DNA of 64,000 nucleotides. Origin: Nonomuraea harbinensis (GTDB lineage Bacteria > Actinomycetota > Actinomycetes > Streptosporangiales > Streptosporangiaceae). A program made the position numbers and the translations under genes. The notes beneath the pieces are model-generated. The model did not search any database, was not told the origin of the DNA, and worked only from the letters and a program-made list of their open reading frames with translations. Positions 35,985 to 44,862 of this stretch are shown in pieces. The stretch is from positions 62,001-126,000 of the forward strand of contig NZ_JAHKRN010000011.1 in NCBI RefSeq assembly GCF_019396385.1, in the 5' to 3' direction. Numbering within the stretch: the stretch's first letter is position 1; the number at the start of each line of letters is the position of its first letter.

Positions 35985-36241
35985 CAATCTCTCCCCCTCG
36001 CATCCCGCTTCCTGCCAGCGGGCGGACAGGTAACTAGTGTGTCGAGCGAAGCCTGATTTATCCGTGGTTTTCTACAAAGATCACGGGTTGTTATCAGCTG
36101 ACTGCCCGATTGTTATATGATAGAGCCTCTTTGGGGCTCTCGTGGGTGTTTCTTTACGAAACACCCTAACTGGGAACAGTAGCAGCGCTCGCGCCCGATG
36201 CGAAGAGCGAGCGGTGCGAGGGGCCGAGTAATCTCGACACC
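35985..36241. promoter_or_regulatory. bldC upstream region, AT-richer, with two hairpins
   Basis: This 257-bp region holds no gene that I can support and is clearly lower in GC than its surroundings (for example GATTGTTATATGATAGAGCC). Two adjacent hairpins are present: AGAGCC/GGCTCT (36122-36127, 36135-36140) and GGGTGTTTC/GAAACACCC (36144-36152, 36158-36166). A long bldC leader or terminators/attenuators for the divergent DUF4229-like gene are possible. Confidence 0.6.
36144..36166. repeat. Perfect inverted repeat upstream of bldC
   Basis: A 9-bp perfect stem GGGTGTTTC/GAAACACCC around a 5-nt loop. It lies about 160 bp upstream of bldC and about 75 bp upstream of the divergent GTG start at 36242. 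Confidence 0.75.
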
Positions 36242-36460
36242 GTGCATCCCGTTCTCGTTTACACCGCCTCGCGGATCGGCCTGTTCGTCATTGCCTTCGG
36301 CGTGTTGTGGCTGACTGGGCTGCAGCACCCCCTGCTCCTGATCGGGGGCGCGTTCCTGGTCAGCGGATTCGCCAGCTTCGTCCTGCTGTCCAAGCAGCGT
36401 GACGCGGTGAGCGCCCGCCTCAGCAACAAGCTGGACCGCCCCAAGCCGCAGGACGACTAG
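36242..36460 (+). CDS. DUF4229-like small membrane protein
   Basis: A 72-aa protein with two membrane helices (VLVYTASRIGLFVIAFGVLWLTG and LLLIGGAFLVSGFASFVLL) and a basic tail, SKQRDAVSARLSNKLDRPKP. This is the layout of actinobacterial DUF4229 proteins, whose function is unknown. The start is GTG. Its last 4 bp overlap the opposing beta-propeller gene. Confidence 0.82.
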   Translation: MHPVLVYTASRIGLFVIAFGVLWLTGLQHPLLLIGGAFLVSGFASFVLLSKQRDAVSARLSNKLDRPKPQDD

Positions 36461-37662
36461 GGCAGAGGGAACATGCCAATCCGGGCATGGTACTCCCCAC
36501 CGAGTCTCGTCGTGTCGCTACCGACAAGTAGTCCTGTGGGATGCGCGTAAAACGCCTTCACGCCGATCCCGCGCTCCCGGCCCGGATTCCAACTCAGCGC
36601 CTTTCCGGTGCGCGGATGAATGGCCCCGATGCCCTCGCGCGGCACCGCCCCCGGACCTGCGGAGTCGCGGCCCTGCGGATTGTTCAGCCAGCGCTGGTGG
36701 CCGCCCACGTACACGGCCGCGCCGGTGACCGACACCGAGTAGAGCGAGTCGCCGCCGGTGCTGTTGGTCCAGGTGGGTTCGAGGTCCTTGCTGCTCGCGT
36801 ACGTCTCGAACCGGGCGGCGGTGTCGCACATGCCGCGGCGCGGGCCGCCGGTGGTCACGACCACGAAGTAGCGGCCGTCCGGTGAGACGTCCAGGCCGCG
36901 CACGTACCAGGGGAACGCCTCCATGCACTTGCCGGCGTAGACGCCGGTGCGCCACGGGGCGACCCTGGCCACGGGGCGGCTCACGTCCACGACGCCGAGC
37001 TGCGGGCGCGAGTGCCCGTCGAGGGTGGTGAAGTTGCCGTCGACCACCAACCGGTCCTTGGTCAGAGCCAGGGCGTGCACCCTGACCTTCCTGGTGAGCG
37101 GCTCGCCGGGGACGACGCCGAAGTCCGCGTCGACCGCGCCGGTGGCGGCGTCCAGCCGGGCCAGGGCGGCACGCGGGCGGGTGAAGTCGCCGCCCGCGTA
37201 GAGGTGGGAGCCGCGCAGCGCGAGCGTGGTGACGGCGCCGCCGGAAACGCGCGGCTTGAAGGACTTCACCGGCCGGCCGGTGGCCAGGTCGAGCCGGGCC
37301 AGGGCGCGGGCCGGGGTGGCGCCGACGACCGAGAAGTCGCCGCCCACGTAGACCGTGCCGTCGGGGCCGGGAGCCAGGCTGTGGACCGTTCCTCCCACGT
37401 CGGGGGAGAAGCCGGTCAGCACGCGGCCGGTCCGCAGGTCGTAGGCGAACAGGTTGTCGCGTGCGTACCTCACGGTCCTGGACGCGTCGGCCACCTCGCT
37501 GAAGGAGCCGCCGACGACGACGGCGCCGCCGACGACGGTGATGGAGTGGACGATGCCGTCGAGCACGTGAGGGGTGCTGTCGACAGGGTCGGCCGAGACC
37601 ACGCCGGAATGCGCGGTGGGGGCCGCTGCGATGATCGCCGCCAGGGCGACTCGGGCAAGCAT
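36457..37662 (-). CDS. Secreted beta-propeller (delta-60/PQQ-like repeat) protein
   Basis: A 401-aa protein with an N-terminal signal peptide (MLARVALAAIIAAAPTAHSG). It has repeated blades of the form VGGxF...ARLDxATGxxxxxF (VVGGSFSEVAD, YVGGDFSVVGATPARALARLDLATG, YAGGDFTRPRAALARLDAATG, YVGGHQRWLNN), matching delta-60-type propeller repeats of about 45-55 residues. It is probably extracellular or surface-bound; ligand unknown. Two cysteines near the middle could form a disulphide. Confidence 0.85.
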   Translation of the reverse strand: MLARVALAAIIAAAPTAHSGVVSADPVDSTPHVLDGIVHSITVVGGAVVVGGSFSEVADASRTVRYARDNLFAYDLRTGRVLTGFSPDVGGTVHSLAPGPDGTVYVGGDFSVVGATPARALARLDLATGRPVKSFKPRVSGGAVTTLALRGSHLYAGGDFTRPRAALARLDAATGAVDADFGVVPGEPLTRKVRVHALALTKDRLVVDGNFTTLDGHSRPQLGVVDVSRPVARVAPWRTGVYAGKCMEAFPWYVRGLDVSPDGRYFVVVTTGGPRRGMCDTAARFETYASSKDLEPTWTNSTGGDSLYSVSVTGAAVYVGGHQRWLNNPQGRDSAGPGAVPREGIGAIHPRTGKALSWNPGRERGIGVKAFYAHPTGLLVGSDTTRLGGEYHARIGMFPLP

Positions 37663-37740
37663 TCAGCAATTCTTAGCAGACGGTAAGTAATCTCGTGGCT
37701 ACTTTCCGTCAATTGTCGGGTTGGCCATAGGCTTGACTCC

Positions 37741-38469
37741 ATGACGCGCGCTCAACTGGACAAGAAGCCGGGGGAGGTCGCGGCGATGTTCGACCGCACC
37801 GCCCGGCGCTACGACCTGGTCAACGACGTGATCTCCCTCGGGCAGGTCAGGCTGTGGCGCAAGGCGGTGGCCCAGGCCGTCGACGCCGGTCCCGGCGAGG
37901 TCGTGCTCGACCTCGGAGCCGGCACGGGCATGTCCACCGAGTCCTTCACCGGGCTGGGCGCGCGGGCGATCGCCTCCGACTTCTCGCTCGGCATGCTCCG
38001 GGTGGGCGTACGGCGCCGCGGCGGCAACGCGCTGACCGGCGAGGGGATCCCGTTCGTCGCCGGCGACGCGATGCGGCTGCCGTTCGCCGACGACTCGTTC
38101 GACGCGGTGACGATCTCGGTCGCGCTGCGCAACGTGCACGACACCGGCCAGGCGCTGCGCGAGATGCTCAGGGTGACCAGGCCGGGCGGGCGGCTGGTGG
38201 TCATGGAGTTCTCCCACGTCACCGTGCCGGTGTTGGACCTGGTCTACCGCGAGTATCTGATGAGGATGCTGCCCAAGGTGGCCCAGGTGTTCGGCTCCAA
38301 CGACGACTCCTACGAGTATCTTGCGGAGTCGATCAGGGACTGGCCCGACCAGCGGAGGCTGGCGCGTACGATTCAGGAAGCCGGCTGGGGGCGCGTCGCC
38401 TGGCGCAACCTGACCTGCGGCATCGTGGCCATTCACCGGGGCTTCAAGCCGTCCGTCCCGGAAGCGTGA
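37741..38469 (+). CDS. menG: Demethylmenaquinone methyltransferase
   Basis: A 242-aa SAM-dependent methyltransferase of the UbiE/MenG family that makes the last step of menaquinone synthesis. It shows [20 protein letters not shown], motif [38 protein letters not shown] segments, and MEFSHVTVP, then a conserved [14 protein letters not shown]. It precedes the menaquinone reductase and nuo genes. Confidence 0.95.
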   Translation: MTRAQLDKKPGEVAAMFDRTARRYDLVNDVISLGQVRLWRKAVAQAVDAGPGEVVLDLGAGTGMSTESFTGLGARAIASDFSLGMLRVGVRRRGGNALTGEGIPFVAGDAMRLPFADDSFDAVTISVALRNVHDTGQALREMLRVTRPGGRLVVMEFSHVTVPVLDLVYREYLMRMLPKVAQVFGSNDDSYEYLAESIRDWPDQRRLARTIQEAGWGRVAWRNLTCGIVAIHRGFKPSVPEA

Positions 38470-38553
38470 CGACGGACATGATCTACTGGGTCATGAAGGC
38501 CCCCCGGCTGCCACTTTGTCCTGGAAAAGGGTTAGACTGACGGGCCGGAAAGT

Positions 38554-38571
38554 TTGTGAAGAGGTTCACAA
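38554..38571 (+). promoter_or_regulatory. Perfect Rex operator upstream of menJ-nuo
   Basis: TTGTGAAGAGGTTCACAA fits the Rex operator consensus TTGTGAANNNNTTCACAA at every fixed position. It lies about 48 bp upstream of the GTG of the menJ-like gene, just downstream of a possible -10 element (TAGACT, 38533-38538), where a bound repressor would block the promoter. It ties complex I expression to NADH/NAD+. Confidence 0.92.
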
Positions 38572-38618
38572 AGGACCACGCCCGGATAACACCCCGTTGT
38601 AGGAACAGGACCAGGCCC

Positions 38619-39875
38619 GTGACCGTGCCAGCAGCCCGCAAGGCTGACGCCGACGTCATCGTCGTCGGCGCCGGTCCCGCCGGTTCCGCGACCGCCTTCT
38701 ACCTCGCGCGGGCCGGCCTCGACGTGCTCGTGCTGGAGAAGACCCGGTTCCCCAGGGAGAAGGTCTGCGGCGACGGCCTGACCCCGCGCGCCGTCAAGCA
38801 GCTGCTCAACATGGGCGTCGACGTCGACGGCCCCGGCTGGGTCAGGAACAAGGGCCTGCGCGTGGTCGGTGGCGGCCTGCGGTTCGAGCTCGACTGGCCC
38901 CAGCTGGAGCGCTTCCCCGACTTCGGCCTCGTCCGCACCCGCCAGGACTTCGACCAGATACTCGCCGCCCACGCGGAGGCGGCCGGCGCGCGCCTGATGC
39001 AGGGCGTCACCGTCACCGGCCCGGTGCTCGACGACCGCAGCGGCCACGTCACCGGCGTGACCACCAAGGACGGCGCGACCTACCGCGCCCGCGTGGTGGT
39101 GGCCGCCGACGGCAACAGCACCCGCCTGGCCCTCGGCATGGGCCTGCACAAGCGCGAGGACCGCCCGATGGGCGTGGCGGTGCGCACCTACTTCACGAGT
39201 CCCCGCCACGACGACGACTACCTCGAGACCTGGCTGGAGCTGTGGGACGAGGAGACGCTGCTGCCCGGCTACGGCTGGGTGTTCGGCGTCGGCGACGGCA
39301 CCGCCAACGTGGGGCTCGGGCTGCTCAACACCAGCTCCCACTTCGGCAACATCGACTACCGCGACCTGCTCAAGCGGTGGTGCAAGGCCATGCCCGCCGA
39401 GTGGGGCTTCACCGAGGAGAACATGACGGCCCCGATCCGCGGCGCCGCCCTCCCGATGGCCTTCAACCGGCAGCCCCACTACACCCGCGGTCTCGTCCTG
39501 GTCGGCGACTCCGGCGGGTCGATCAACCCGTTCAACGGCGAGGGCATCGCCTACGCGATGGAGACCGGCGAGATCGCCGCCGAGGTCATCGCCCGCGCGC
39601 TCGCCCCCCGCACCACCCCCGCGCAGCGCGAGCGGCTGCTGCGCGAATATCCACGCGTGCTGAAGGACGCCTACGGCGGCTACTTCACCCTCGGCCGGGT
39701 CTTCGTCGAGGCGATCGGCAGGCCGGGCGTGATGAGCTTCGGCACCAGGCACGGACTGCCCCACCCCAGGCTGATGCGCTTCGCGCTCAAACTCCTTGGT
39801 AATCTCACCGACCGGCGGGGCGATGCGTCAGACAAGATCATCAACGCACTCTCGAAGGTCGCGCCACGAGCATGA
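38619..39875 (+). CDS. Geranylgeranyl reductase family flavoprotein, probable menaquinone reductase MenJ
   Basis: A 418-aa FAD enzyme with DVIVVGAGPAGSATAFYLA (dinucleotide-binding GxGxxG), EKVCGDGLTPRAV and the VGDSGGSINPFNGEGIAYAM motif near residue 300. It probably saturates one isoprene unit of the menaquinone tail, as MenJ (Rv0561c) does in mycobacteria. Chosen start GTG 38619 has CAGGA 8 nt upstream; the in-frame start at 38556 would lie inside the Rex operator. It sits between menG and nuoA. Confidence 0.9.
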   Translation: MTVPAARKADADVIVVGAGPAGSATAFYLARAGLDVLVLEKTRFPREKVCGDGLTPRAVKQLLNMGVDVDGPGWVRNKGLRVVGGGLRFELDWPQLERFPDFGLVRTRQDFDQILAAHAEAAGARLMQGVTVTGPVLDDRSGHVTGVTTKDGATYRARVVVAADGNSTRLALGMGLHKREDRPMGVAVRTYFTSPRHDDDYLETWLELWDEETLLPGYGWVFGVGDGTANVGLGLLNTSSHFGNIDYRDLLKRWCKAMPAEWGFTEENMTAPIRGAALPMAFNRQPHYTRGLVLVGDSGGSINPFNGEGIAYAMETGEIAAEVIARALAPRTTPAQRERLLREYPRVLKDAYGGYFTLGRVFVEAIGRPGVMSFGTRHGLPHPRLMRFALKLLGNLTDRRGDASDKIINALSKVAPRA

Positions 39876-39951
39876 TTCCCACAATCACCCGGCAAACCCA
39901 TAGATCTCGCCGCGCGCCCCTGCGCGTGGCGGCGCAAGAGGAGGCGTAGCG

Positions 39952-40347
39952 ATGGACCTTTACGTGCCCATCCTGGTGCTCGCCGTTCTCGCGGGGGGCT
40001 TCGCGATCTTCTCGGTCGCCATCGCTCCCTTCACCGGTCCCAAGCGCTGGAACCGCGCCAAGCTCGACGCGTACGAATGCGGTATCGAGCCGACGCCCCA
40101 GCCAGTCGGTGGCGGACGGTTCCCGCTGAAATACATGGTCACGGCGATGCTCTTCATCGTCTTCGACATCGAGATCATCTTCCTCTACCCGTGGGCGGTC
40201 ACGTTCGCGCCGCTCCGGAACGACGCCAACCAGGTGATCGCCTCGGGTCTGGGCGTGTTCGCGCTCGTGGAGATGCTGCTGTTCATCGTCACCGTCCTGG
40301 TCGCCTACGCGTACGTATGGCGCCGTAAGGGTCTGGAGTGGGACTGA
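39952..40347 (+). CDS. nuoA: NADH-quinone oxidoreductase subunit A
   Basis: A 131-aa membrane subunit of complex I with three helices and the loop [38 protein letters not shown] in segments (its conserved Cys in AYECGIEP). It starts the 14-gene nuo operon; RBS GAGGAGG precedes ATG. The next gene begins 1 bp after its stop. Confidence 0.96.
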   Translation: MDLYVPILVLAVLAGGFAIFSVAIAPFTGPKRWNRAKLDAYECGIEPTPQPVGGGRFPLKYMVTAMLFIVFDIEIIFLYPWAVTFAPLRNDANQVIASGLGVFALVEMLLFIVTVLVAYAYVWRRKGLEWD

Positions 40348-40348
40348 C

Positions 40349-40900
40349 ATGGGACTCGAAGAGAAACTCCCCAGCGGGTTCATCCTCAGCACGGTCGAGC
40401 AGGCCGCCGGCTGGGCACGCAAGAACTCGGTGTGGCCGGCCACGTTCGGCCTCGCCTGCTGCGCCATCGAGCTGATGGCCACCGGCGCCTCCCACTACGA
40501 CCTCGCGCGCTTCGGCATGGAGCGCGCTTCGGCGACTCCGCGGCAGGCCGACCTGATGATCGTCGCCGGCCGGGTGTCGCAGAAGATGGCGCCGGTGCTG
40601 CGGCAGATCTACGACCAGATGGCCGAGCCCAAGTGGGTCATCGCGATGGGCGTGTGCGCCTCCAGCGGCGGCATGTTCAACAACTACGCGATCGTCCAGG
40701 GCGTCGACCACGTCGTGCCCGTCGACATCTACCTGCCGGGCTGCCCGCCGCGGCCGGAGATGCTCATCGACGCGATCGTCAAGCTGCACGACAAGATCCA
40801 GAACATGAAGTTCGGCGCGCACCGCGCCCAGCAGATCGAGGACCTCGAACTGCGGGCGCTCCGTACGCTGCCGCTGATCGACCAGGGGGCGACCAAGTGA
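40349..40900 (+). CDS. nuoB: NADH-quinone oxidoreductase subunit B
   Basis: A 183-aa peripheral-arm subunit that binds the last iron-sulphur cluster, N2, next to the quinone site. Ligands are visible in LACCAIELM (tandem Cys), [18 protein letters not shown] and [15 protein letters not shown]. Its stop overlaps the nuoC GTG. Confidence 0.97.
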   Translation: MGLEEKLPSGFILSTVEQAAGWARKNSVWPATFGLACCAIELMATGASHYDLARFGMERASATPRQADLMIVAGRVSQKMAPVLRQIYDQMAEPKWVIAMGVCASSGGMFNNYAIVQGVDHVVPVDIYLPGCPPRPEMLIDAIVKLHDKIQNMKFGAHRAQQIEDLELRALRTLPLIDQGATK

Positions 40901-41601
40901 CTTCGCCCGACAACCTCCCCGAGGTCCCCGACGCGAAGGTGCCCGACGAGGCACAGGCGCCGGAGCCGGTCGAGGCGCCCGTCGTCCGGCGCGGCATGTT
41001 CGGCGTCCACGACTCCGGCGACACCTCCGGCTTCGGCGGGCTGGTCGTCCGCCGCCAGCCGCGGCTGTCCACCCCGCGCCCGTACGGGGGCTACTTCGAC
41101 GAGATCGTCGACGCCCTCGGCATGGACGACGCCATCGAGCGCGTGGTCGTCGACCGCGGCGAGCTGACCCTGCACGTCAAGCGGGAGCGGCTGGTCGAGG
41201 TGTGCCAGAAGCTCCGCGACGACCCGGAGCTCCGCTTCGAGCTGTCGCTCGGCGTCTCCGGGGTGCACTACCCGCACCTCGAGGGCGAGGAGCTGCACTC
41301 CCTCATCCACCTGTGCTCGATGACCCACAACCGCCGGGTGCGCGTCGAGACGAGCTGCCCCGACGCCGACCCGCACATCCCGTCGACCGTCGGCGTCTAT
41401 CCGACCCACGACTGGCACGAGCGCGAGGCGTACGACTTCTTCGGGATCGTCTACGACGGTCACCCCGCGCTGACCCGGATCATGATGCCCGACGACTGGG
41501 ACGGCCACCCGCAGCGCAAGGACTACCCGCTGGGCGGCATCCCGGTCGAGTACCGCGGCGCCACGATCCCCTCGCCGGATCACAGGAGGTCATACTCATG
41601 A
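40897..41601 (+). CDS. nuoC: NADH-quinone oxidoreductase subunit C
   Basis: A 234-aa hydrophilic 30-kDa-type subunit. The acidic/proline-rich N-terminal extension (about 1-60) is typical of actinobacteria. The signature is [20 protein letters not shown] with [16 protein letters not shown]. The GTG start overlaps nuoB; the 3' end overlaps nuoD by 4 bp. Confidence 0.96.
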   Translation: MTSPDNLPEVPDAKVPDEAQAPEPVEAPVVRRGMFGVHDSGDTSGFGGLVVRRQPRLSTPRPYGGYFDEIVDALGMDDAIERVVVDRGELTLHVKRERLVEVCQKLRDDPELRFELSLGVSGVHYPHLEGEELHSLIHLCSMTHNRRVRVETSCPDADPHIPSTVGVYPTHDWHEREAYDFFGIVYDGHPALTRIMMPDDWDGHPQRKDYPLGGIPVEYRGATIPSPDHRRSYS

Positions 41602-42923
41602 GCACCGCCTACGACGAGGCGACAGAAGGCAAGGTCTACTCGGTCACCGGGGGCGACTGGGACGACGTCGTCACCGGCGTCCGCGAGGGCGACGACGAGC
41701 GCCTGGTCGTCAACATGGGCCCGCAGCACCCGTCGACCCACGGCGTGCTCCGGCTGGTCCTCACCCTCGACGGCGAGACGGTCACCGAGGCGCGCAGCGT
41801 CATCGGCTACCTCCACACCGGCATCGAGAAGAACATGGAGTACCGCACGTGGACCCAGGGGACCACGTTCGTCACTCGCATGGACTACCTGTCGCCGATC
41901 TTCAACGAGACGGCCTACTGCCTGAGCGTCGAGAAGCTGCTGGGCATCGAGGACCGGGTGCCCGACCGGGCCCAGGCGATCCGCGTGATGATGATGGAGC
42001 TCAACCGCATCTCCTCTCACCTGGTCGCGATGGGCACGTTCGGCATGGAGCTGGGCGCCACCACGCCGTTCCTGTTCGGCTACCGTGACCGCGAGATGGT
42101 CATGGACCTGTTCGAGTACATCACCGGTCTGCGCATGAACCACGCCTACGTGCGGCCCGGCGGCGTGAGCGTCGACCTGCCCGCGGGCGCGGTCGACAAG
42201 GTCGGCGAGCTCCTCAAGGAGATGCCCAAACGGATCAAGGACATCCGCAAGCTCCTCGACGAGAACCCCGTCTACCTGCGCCGCACCCAGGACGTGGCCT
42301 ACCTCGACCTGACCGGCTGCATGGCGCTCGGCATCACCGGGCCGATCCTGCGGGCCTCGGGCCTGCCGTGGGACCTGCGTAAGACGCAGCCCTACTGCGG
42401 CTACGAGAACTACGAGTTCGACGTCGCGGTCCAGAAGGGCTGCGACGTGTACTCCCGCTACCTCGTCCGCATGCAGGAGATGGAAGAGTCCCTCAAGATC
42501 ATCGAGCAGGCCCTGGACCGCATCGCCGGTCCGCTCAAGGGCGACCCGGTGATGATCGAGGACAAGAAGATCGGCTGGCCGGCGCAGCTCGCGCTCGGCC
42601 CCGACGGGCTCGGCAACTCGCCCGACCACATCGCGCACATCATGGGCAGCTCGATGGAGGCCCTCATCCACCACTTCAAGCTGGTGACCGAGGGCTTCCG
42701 GGTGCCCGCCGGGCAGGCGTACGCGCCGATCGAGTCGCCCAAGGGCGAGCTCGGCGCGCTCGTCGTCAGCGACGGCGGCACCCGCCCCTACCGCGTCCAC
42801 TTCCGCGAGCCGTCCTTCAACAACCTGCAGGCCATCCCCGCCATGTCGGAGGGCGGGCAGGTCGCAGACGTGATCGCCGCGGTGGCATCAATCGACCCCG
42901 TCATGGGAGGTGTGGACCGGTGA
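41598..42923 (+). CDS. nuoD: NADH-quinone oxidoreductase subunit D
   Basis: A 441-aa 49-kDa-type subunit that shapes the quinone cavity with NuoB. It shows [36 protein letters not shown] and the [10 protein letters not shown] region, and the C-terminal [14 protein letters not shown] perfect AGGAGGT at 41584-41590 precedes ATG 41598. Confidence 0.97.
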   Translation: MSTAYDEATEGKVYSVTGGDWDDVVTGVREGDDERLVVNMGPQHPSTHGVLRLVLTLDGETVTEARSVIGYLHTGIEKNMEYRTWTQGTTFVTRMDYLSPIFNETAYCLSVEKLLGIEDRVPDRAQAIRVMMMELNRISSHLVAMGTFGMELGATTPFLFGYRDREMVMDLFEYITGLRMNHAYVRPGGVSVDLPAGAVDKVGELLKEMPKRIKDIRKLLDENPVYLRRTQDVAYLDLTGCMALGITGPILRASGLPWDLRKTQPYCGYENYEFDVAVQKGCDVYSRYLVRMQEMEESLKIIEQALDRIAGPLKGDPVMIEDKKIGWPAQLALGPDGLGNSPDHIAHIMGSSMEALIHHFKLVTEGFRVPAGQAYAPIESPKGELGALVVSDGGTRPYRVHFREPSFNNLQAIPAMSEGGQVADVIAAVASIDPVMGGVDR

Positions 42924-43576
42924 GCTACGCACCGGAAGTCCGGGAGCGTCTGGAGAAGGACGCCAAGGAGATCATCGGCCGCTACCCGAAGGCTCGTTCG
43001 GCGCTGCTGCCGCTGCTCCACCTCGTGCAGTCGGAAGACGGCTACGTCTCCGACGACGGCCACGAGTTCTGCGCGGAGATCCTCGGCGTCAGCAAGGCCG
43101 AGGTCGTCGGCGTGTCGACGTTCTACACGATGTACAAGCGCAAGCCGGCCGGCGACTACCACGTCGGCGTGTGCATCAACGCGCTCTGCGCGGTCATGGG
43201 CGGCGACGAGATCTGGGAGCAGCTGACCGAGCACACCGGCATCGGCCACGACGAGACCACCCCTGACGGCAAGGTCTCGCTGGAGCGCCTGGAGTGCAAC
43301 GCGGCCTGCGACTTCGCCCCGGTCATGATGGTCAACTGGGAGTTCTTCGACAACCAGACCCCCGAGTCGGCCAAGCAGCTCGTCGACGACCTGCGCGACG
43401 GCAAGGACATCCGCCCGACCCGCGGGCCGAAGCGGCTGTGCTCGTTCAAGGAGGCCTCGCGCGTGCTGGCCGGGCTGCCCGACGACCAGGCGGGCGAAGG
43501 CCCCTCGGCCGCCGGCGCCTCGCTGGAAGGCCTGAAGGTCGCCAAGGCCAACGGATGGAAGGCCCCAGAGGCATGA
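42920..43576 (+). CDS. nuoE: NADH-quinone oxidoreductase subunit E
   Basis: A 218-aa thioredoxin-like [2Fe-2S] subunit. Cluster cysteines are in [13 protein letters not shown] and [16 protein letters not shown]. The C-terminal tail of about 60 residues after the cluster domain is longer than in E. coli but common in actinobacteria. GTG start overlaps nuoD by 4 bp. Confidence 0.96.
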   Translation: MSYAPEVRERLEKDAKEIIGRYPKARSALLPLLHLVQSEDGYVSDDGHEFCAEILGVSKAEVVGVSTFYTMYKRKPAGDYHVGVCINALCAVMGGDEIWEQLTEHTGIGHDETTPDGKVSLERLECNAACDFAPVMMVNWEFFDNQTPESAKQLVDDLRDGKDIRPTRGPKRLCSFKEASRVLAGLPDDQAGEGPSAAGASLEGLKVAKANGWKAPEA

Positions 43577-44862
43577 GTACTACCCTTACTCCGGTCCTGA
43601 CCGCGAGCTGGGACAGGCCCGACTCCTTCACCATCGACGGCTACGGCCCGTACGAGGCCGCCAAGAAGGCGCTGGGCATGGACCCCGACGCCGTCATCCA
43701 GGCCGTCAAGGACTCGGGTCTGCGCGGCCGCGGCGGCGCGGGCTTCCCCACCGGCATGAAGTGGGGCTTCATCCCGCAGGGCGACGGCAAGCCCCACTAT
43801 CTCGTCGTCAACGCCGACGAGTCGGAGCCGGGCACCTGCAAGGACATCCCGCTGATGATGGCCAACCCGCACTCGCTGATCGAGGGCGTCATCATCACCT
43901 CGTACGCGATCCGGGCCAACCACGCCTTCATCTACGTGCGGGGCGAGGTGCTGCACGTGATCAGGCGGCTGCACGCGGCCGTGCGCGAGGCGTACGAGAA
44001 GGGTTATCTCGGCACCGACGTCTTCGGCTCCGGCTACGACCTGGAGCTCGTCGTGCACAGCGGCGCGGGCGCCTACATCTGCGGCGAGGAGACCGCGCTG
44101 CTCGACTCGCTGGAGGGCTTCAGGGGTCAACCGCGTCTCAAGCCTCCGTTCCCGGCGGTGGCGGGGCTGTACGCCTCGCCGACTGTTGTGAACAACGTGG
44201 AGTCTGTGGCGAGTGTTCCCAGCATCATCGCCAACGGCGCCGACTGGTTCGCCTCCATGGGCACCGAGAAGTCCAAGGGCTTCGGCATCTTCTCGCTGAG
44301 CGGCCACGTCACGCGGCCCGGCCAGTACGAGGCGCCGCTCGGCATCACGCTGGCCGAACTGCTCGACATGGCGGGCGGCATCCGCGAGGGACACCGGATC
44401 AAGTTCTGGACCCCCGGCGGCTCGTCCACGCCGATCTTCACCGACGAGCACCTCGACGTCCCGCTGGACTTCGAGGCCGTCGGCGCGAAGGGCTCCATGC
44501 TCGGCACCCGCGCGCTGCAGATCTTCGACGAGACCACCTGCGTGGTCCGCACCGTGCTGCGCTGGACGGAGTTCTACGCCCACGAGTCGTGCGGCAAGTG
44601 CACGCCGTGCCGCGAGGGCACCTACTGGCTCAAGCAGGTGCTCAAGCGCCTGGAGGCCGGCCAGGGCACCGAGGAGGACCTGTCCACGATCACCGACATC
44701 GCGGACAACATCCTCGGCCGCTCGTTCTGCGCGCTCGGCGACGGCGCGACCAGCCCGATCCACTCGTCTGTGAAGTACTTCCGCGAGGAGTACCTCAAGC
44801 ACTTCGAGGTCGGCGGCTGCCCGTTCGACCCGAAGAAGTCCACTCTGTGGGGTGACCGGTGA
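43573..44862 (+). CDS. nuoF: NADH-quinone oxidoreductase subunit F
   Basis: A 429-aa subunit with the NADH/FMN site and cluster N3. It shows [19 protein letters not shown], the NADH glycine loop, [32 protein letters not shown] and the cluster motif [12 protein letters not shown] with a later [11 protein letters not shown] 43573 overlaps the nuoE stop by 4 bp. Confidence 0.97.
   Translation: MSTTLTPVLTASWDRPDSFTIDGYGPYEAAKKALGMDPDAVIQAVKDSGLRGRGGAGFPTGMKWGFIPQGDGKPHYLVVNADESEPGTCKDIPLMMANPHSLIEGVIITSYAIRANHAFIYVRGEVLHVIRRLHAAVREAYEKGYLGTDVFGSGYDLELVVHSGAGAYICGEETALLDSLEGFRGQPRLKPPFPAVAGLYASPTVVNNVESVASVPSIIANGADWFASMGTEKSKGFGIFSLSGHVTRPGQYEAPLGITLAELLDMAGGIREGHRIKFWTPGGSSTPIFTDEHLDVPLDFEAVGAKGSMLGTRALQIFDETTCVVRTVLRWTEFYAHESCGKCTPCREGTYWLKQVLKRLEAGQGTEEDLSTITDIADNILGRSFCALGDGATSPIHSSVKYFREEYLKHFEVGGCPFDPKKSTLWGDR

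Noticed and set aside
38516..38538. TTGTCC and TAGACT as a -35/-10 promoter pair for the menJ-like gene
   Set aside because: The spacing is only 11 bp, too short for a standard promoter; only the possible -10 was kept as a comment.
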